Origin: Nitzschia sp. pyKryTriq1
Taxonomy: Eukaryota > Bacillariophyta > Bacillariophyceae > Bacillariales > Bacillariaceae
Length of the DNA stretch: 64,000 nucleotides
Direction of reading: 5' to 3'
Assembly (NCBI GenBank): GCA_956465555.1
Contig: OY101131.1
Span: 385,469-449,468, forward strand
In this document: in pieces, positions 60,801 to 64,000 of the stretch
Layout of the letters: each line of letters begins with the position of its first letter
Numbering within the stretch: position 1 is the first letter of the stretch
The notes under the pieces: generated by a model
What the model saw: only the letters and a program-made list of their open reading frames with translations
Told to the model about the DNA's origin: nothing
The model's database searches: none
Position numbers and translations under genes: made by a program

Positions 60801-63800
60801 ACTAAGTTTGCCATGTGGTAGACTTGTTTGAGACCTTTCTGGGCCCACCCACCCAAGACTTCGATGATTTTTGCTGCCTTGCGTTGATGTTTTACCCGTA
60901 TTTTACCTGAAGAAGACCTTGCCAACGAAGTGGCGATCAGACCTTCCATGAAGCCACGCATTGGCAGCCAGACCCCTTCTGGTTTTAGAAGGAGCTTGTT
61001 ACTCAATTTTTCTGCGATTTTCATGTCTTGCATGAATACAGCATGTATCATCTGGAAAAAGATTGCGTACTGAATAGCACGTGAATCCGAGTATGACTCG
61101 AATCCTCTTTCGGCCGGTTCGAGAGATTGGTCTCGGAGTTTCAAAATGAGACGAAATGGAATCGTTGCGAGCCATGTCGTTCTGCCTCGAAATGCAATGG
61201 CGTGTTCCTTGAATCTTCGGAACAGTGCATCGCCGGTGTTCAGGCGACTACCCGTGGCAAGGAGATGCGAAAAGTATGCACCGACACGGAAGGAAAGATG
61301 CTCCATATCGTTGGAATCAATCGCCACCTCTGCTGACTTTCGAAGGGGTTCCAAGCTCACTTGAAAAGGTCGTCTCCAGTATGAAATTGAGTAGTGATGG
61401 AATGTTATTGCTTGTGCCCCGAGGGGCGACTCAGCTGCTGCAGACATCTCCGCTAGATGCCCAAAACGAAAGGCCTCTCTATGAAGATTCCTTCTTGCAA
61501 GGGAAATTCCATACAAAACGAAAGCCAGACTTGAATATTTCGAGGAGCCATATCGCATTGTGAGCTCGACCATCTTCAGTGCCGCCAAATCCTGGTTCAG
61601 GAAATCCTGTCGCATCCAACAAAGCTCCGCCATTCTTGTCAGGAAAAGAAGTTTGATCGAGGTTTTCCTGTTAGATATCTCGGGTTGCATGAGTAAATCT
61701 GCATCTGACTTCCCATCCATGAGCGCTCGTAGCTTCGTGACTTCTTGTTCTACATCAGCACTTAGCACCTCGCCCCATACTTTCTCCAACGCCAGCGTTA
61801 CAACCCGAAAAGCCTCTTCGAGCTGATTTCTCGCAACGTTCAGCCAAATGAGCAATTCGTATGCTCCAACTTTGTCTCTCTCCGACTTGCCATTGGCCAA
61901 AAGCGCATCTACGAAAATCTTGGAAGATCCGAAATTGCCACGGCAGAATTGGACTCGGGCCAACTCGAGATGTAGTTTCAGAGTCAATTCATAGGTATCC
62001 TTCCACTTTGTCTGATGGTCCAAGACCGACAAGCCATATTCTATTCGAGTCACGGCCGAAGAAAGTGAGGCTTTCCGGATCGCCCCTGCAGCAAGATCCA
62101 AGTTGACACGAACAAGCTTTTCTCTATCATTCGAATTCTTGATGTGTTCCGTAGCCAAACTGACATGATCAGCAATAAGTAGTAACACTTCCTCCTTGGC
62201 ATCAGGGTCATCGGGCATGGAAGTTGCATCTCTCTGTAGATGAGCAGCGAATCTGGAATGCAGAAATGATTGCTTCGTAGTTGATTTGGGAAGAAGAAGG
62301 GCAGCGGCTTTCCGAGCTGTATCGTGGGTGAATCCATAGTAGCCCGGCGAGAGCAATTCAACGAGTTCACTCTCAATAGCACTTTCGAGGTGTTGCACGA
62401 TCGCGGATTCGCTTTCAATCGATACCCCATCTTCCTTCTTTTTATCGATCAAAGTGCAGATTCGCACAGCGTGATGCAGCAAATCAAGACGGAAGGTTCT
62501 CATTCCCATGAAACCAGCGCTTTTAATCACCAGGTTGCTCTCTGGAGAGAGTTTCTGGATTCGCTCAACCACAAGATCAACGGCACTGGATGGAATCTCT
62601 TGGTCCAGTAATCCCTCTAGATTCCATTTCCATGTCGAATCACTTTGCTCGACTTGTCCTTTCTCGACTAGATATCGAAGAAGCTGATGTAGATGAAATG
62701 GATTACCACCTGACTTTTCTGTTATCCACAGTGACAGCTTGTCTAAATCTCGAACCTTTGCAATGGGTGCCAGCTTCTTCAAATAATTGACAATGATCTC
62801 GATTGCCACGTTTTGGTCGACTGGTGTCATCACGATATCGGCAGCGCAAAGGTTCGCCAGCTTGGTTTTGACAAGAGGCAGTATATGTGTTGATTTAACG
62901 CCACGATGACAGCCAACGAAGAAGAAGTTTTTTAAGGCATGTGTAGACAGCATTGTTTCCATCATCCGTAGGGAATCCTCGTCGGCCCAATGAATGTCAT
63001 CCAAAAACAAGACAATTTTTTGATCACGACAAACTATTCGCAGAAAGCGTCTCAGGACAAATTTCATTCGTTCAAAGAGTCTACCAGTTGTCAAATCAAA
63101 GGTATTCGCTGCCTTGATAGGCTCATCTTCAATTTCCAGTAGTTGAGCAATGTTTGGTAGAAGCGTCGTTAGCAGTCGAGCTTCCTTTCCGAGACCTTCT
63201 TTGATCCGATCTCGCCATGTTGTGACACCAGCTGCAATTGAATCATGCATGAGCTGATCAACAATCTCTGTGAGGCAGTCAACTAGTGCCGAGTATGGCT
63301 TTTGCGCTTGAAGGCACCGTTCATCGAAGGAACCATAACCCACAAAATACTTCTTCGTGTTTTCGCCGGCGGGAGACGCAACGTCCGCCCGAATAAAAGC
63401 TTCAGCCAGTGCAGTTTTTCCCATCCCACCAGAACCGTAGATCCACACCAATCGGCGTGGATTTTTCACCTCTGGTTGGTCGATATCGGCCAGGGCCTCG
63501 CGCATTCGTTCTAAATCCACGTGACGGCCGAAGAAAAGTGGATTCTTGTCGGGCATGTACTGTAGTGATGACTTATTGGCGTGTCGGCGCATTGCAGTAG
63601 TGCCTCGAGCAGCCTGGCTGACGCTCGAAGTGCTCACTATATCGTCTGCTTCTTCTTCTCCGAACAGTAAGAGACAGTCTGTATCCCAGTCTGCACTTTC
63701 ATTGAAGGCTTGTATCAGGGAGGTCGTCGAAGCCGGTTTTTCTGGCTGCAGCTTGGTTTTCGATTCTCCCCCCTCCTCGAGTACTTCTTCTACCACCAAT

Positions 63801-64000
63801 GATATTGAAGTTTGAGATCCTTCCGCGTCCGACATATCAGACAGATTATCTTCCAGCGAACTGACTTCTTCGACATCAGGAATGTTCAAATAAAAGGAAT
63901 CCTGGTTTTCTACGGCATCGTCGCCGTCGTCGCCATCGTCACCGTTGTCTTCGGAAGCAAATTGGTCTCGAAAAGACTTGGGGACTATCAGATCTGGATT
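57863..64000 (-). CDS. Giant AAA-type (AAA_16) ATPase with TPR-like region and basic repeat tail, 5' partial
   Basis: The frame is open to the window edge, so the start lies beyond 64000; at least 2045 residues are present. An acidic leader is followed by FFGRHVDLERMREALADI, Walker A GSGGMGKTALAEAF (about 63405-63440) and Walker B IVLFLDDIHWADEDS (about 62975-63015), the signature of AAA_16/predicted-ATPase modules found beside signalling domains. A winged-helix and TPR-like helical region (about 60540-62600) follows. Then comes a disordered tail of about 880 residues: an RGG/GRGR block (about 60130-60420), five copies of a GLVKSLSWSKRKKK-type repeat between 58480 and 60060, and three copies of an RRSKSFNMGSS-type repeat between 58070 and 58430, among Lys/Glu-rich linkers. 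Such diatom ATPases are usually joined to kinase or cyclase domains; none is seen in this part. Function unknown. Confidence 0.82.
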   Translation of the reverse strand, partial: NPDLIVPKSFRDQFASEDNGDDGDDGDDAVENQDSFYLNIPDVEEVSSLEDNLSDMSDAEGSQTSISLVVEEVLEEGGESKTKLQPEKPASTTSLIQAFNESADWDTDCLLLFGEEEADDIVSTSSVSQAARGTTAMRRHANKSSLQYMPDKNPLFFGRHVDLERMREALADIDQPEVKNPRRLVWIYGSGGMGKTALAEAFIRADVASPAGENTKKYFVGYGSFDERCLQAQKPYSALVDCLTEIVDQLMHDSIAAGVTTWRDRIKEGLGKEARLLTTLLPNIAQLLEIEDEPIKAANTFDLTTGRLFERMKFVLRRFLRIVCRDQKIVLFLDDIHWADEDSLRMMETMLSTHALKNFFFVGCHRGVKSTHILPLVKTKLANLCAADIVMTPVDQNVAIEIIVNYLKKLAPIAKVRDLDKLSLWITEKSGGNPFHLHQLLRYLVEKGQVEQSDSTWKWNLEGLLDQEIPSSAVDLVVERIQKLSPESNLVIKSAGFMGMRTFRLDLLHHAVRICTLIDKKKEDGVSIESESAIVQHLESAIESELVELLSPGYYGFTHDTARKAAALLLPKSTTKQSFLHSRFAAHLQRDATSMPDDPDAKEEVLLLIADHVSLATEHIKNSNDREKLVRVNLDLAAGAIRKASLSSAVTRIEYGLSVLDHQTKWKDTYELTLKLHLELARVQFCRGNFGSSKIFVDALLANGKSERDKVGAYELLIWLNVARNQLEEAFRVVTLALEKVWGEVLSADVEQEVTKLRALMDGKSDADLLMQPEISNRKTSIKLLFLTRMAELCWMRQDFLNQDLAALKMVELTMRYGSSKYSSLAFVLYGISLARRNLHREAFRFGHLAEMSAAAESPLGAQAITFHHYSISYWRRPFQVSLEPLRKSAEVAIDSNDMEHLSFRVGAYFSHLLATGSRLNTGDALFRRFKEHAIAFRGRTTWLATIPFRLILKLRDQSLEPAERGFESYSDSRAIQYAIFFQMIHAVFMQDMKIAEKLSNKLLLKPEGVWLPMRGFMEGLIATSLARSSSGKIRVKHQRKAAKIIEVLGGWAQKGLKQVYHMANLVNVELRMLSDTKMEPAQSSALYDTAIAAAAKAGFVHHEALANERAGLVYHLQNQEELAKKYLTRAHELYKMWGAEAKVRHIKETFPQIFELPSIAAPKVEYSNELDIFGISEESDSGPNLDFGESQIMNFNFAPALRAPGRGRARAAVRGGRVPIARGRTGQSGPRGGRGLPKLKLPSERSIGRGRGRGRAVGRVPPRLRSGRTGAHAAGRGSTPSTEILPSTTKESTETKEEDKKSVPDGENKKEPRMGGLVKALSWSKRANKQKDPGDDDDVPKADTNKKTAEVVREEPKKSIPSQGLVRSLSWSKRKKTDKKPDEGALEGALSSTGAPAPRRGLVKSFSWSKRKKKSNDAVDGTAADAVKQDAHEAAHDEPKKQPENSSPHDERQDMPSKEPESTGSVLHFSPDTQVGDKSKFSTAGLNLDLWSSSDDESEKSEKKKDKPNTVKDDTSNHSAEDNPQPPASMKSTFSMKSAPGLAADNTNESNEKEKRRKLKVSSSKRDGSGDDDHIALAPRRPRSLASGLDIHSDHGPRRESSKLVRKVVRRKSSESKRKTKDTESSTPPQKPLKDVSEPIGISVATPPAAATKRKSKAKTAAGEESTAKSKERKVRRSISGTEKPEKRKLPSRSRSEAGVLDGSAREGGEKKLKKKSKEKTELKPATEDLEVNGASTAIASKEEAITEDDTQTSTADNPENCSDEKLKKPSSLREGLVKSLSWTGRRKEKTHQGEGDEEAGKSDDGAQHEDSSEKGTKSSSPLRGRLVKSLSWTGKRKKKSKEDSEVTGRDEEEIEEETPRRSKSFNLGSSHGKKVTKLKKGKKKDVASRELDKGEEEEMEEEKPPRRSKSFNMGSSGGKKLSKLRKAKKEDVVASQELDTIKQETKEEEKPRRSKSFNMGSSDGKTLTKLRKTKKEEVVKPPESRTGGDEKAKEDKPTSSEGEKVTKPKKNRKDVVVSGEGGSKKVKKTSKVKRSSKETTEGT

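Overview
This window is nuclear DNA of a photosynthetic stramenopile, almost certainly a raphid pennate diatom. The strongest marker is a complete silicic acid transporter (SIT) with the family's paired EGxQ/GRQ motifs and the CMLD motif reported from pennate SITs. Supporting markers are N-terminal signal-plus-transit sequences with the diatom plastid cleavage motif (GSA|FAP, AAA|FAP and variants), two members of what looks like a diatom-lineage orphan family, Ty1/copia fossils, and sparse GT-AG introns of roughly 90-160 nt. The genus cannot be fixed from sequence alone.

Layout. 1-9 kb: a PERK-like ER-membrane eIF2-alpha kinase, an orphan-family protein facing it tail to tail, and a plastid-type coiled-coil membrane protein. 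9.5-10.7 kb: copia gag fossil. 11.5-17.4 kb: an MDR-type oxidoreductase, an MFS (Atg22-like) transporter with histidine-rich segments, and a PAF-acetylhydrolase-like lipase; an inverted, decayed copy of the lipase 3' end lies on the far side of the transporter. 18-26.8 kb: PDZ protein, TPR-like protein, a fold-back repeat, a palindrome-rich island, a DUF1995 plastid protein, a tiny plastid single-span protein and an Asp/Asn beta-hydroxylase-like enzyme. 26.9-31.7 kb: S9 peptidase and SIT. 32-40 kb: acidic protein, CRAL-TRIO protein, NIPA-like Mg transporter, FPMP-motif nuclear-type protein. 40.8-42.9 kb: copia pol fossil with one LTR, directly in front of the succinyl-CoA ligase beta gene (43.0-44.6 kb). 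44.7-49 kb: a head-to-head pair of carnitine acyltransferase and carnitine/acylcarnitine carrier sharing a 417-bp intergenic region. 49.6-50 kb: another copia fossil. 51.7-55.9 kb: a KA1/armadillo-like protein and the second orphan-family member. 57.9-64 kb: the 3' part of a giant AAA-type ATPase whose tail carries RGG repeats and two families of short basic repeats; its 5' end lies beyond the window.

How genes work together. The clearest functional unit is the divergent carnitine pair: one enzyme makes or uses acylcarnitine and the neighbouring carrier moves it across a membrane. Unexpectedly, both have secretory-type N-termini and the enzyme carries an AFAP plastid motif, so this may be an acyl-carnitine shuttle of the plastid or endomembranes rather than, or as well as, mitochondria. 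Other neighbours look unrelated, as usual in a eukaryotic genome.

Intergenic DNA is unusual: many spacers are built from a small vocabulary of palindromic tetramers (GTAC, CCGG, CTAG) joined as GTACCGGTAC and CTACTAGTAG-like strings, dense at 21.0-21.6, 54.3-54.5 and 56.5-56.7 kb. Start codons below are the first plausible ATG; splice sites are read by eye from GT-AG borders, frame and family similarity.
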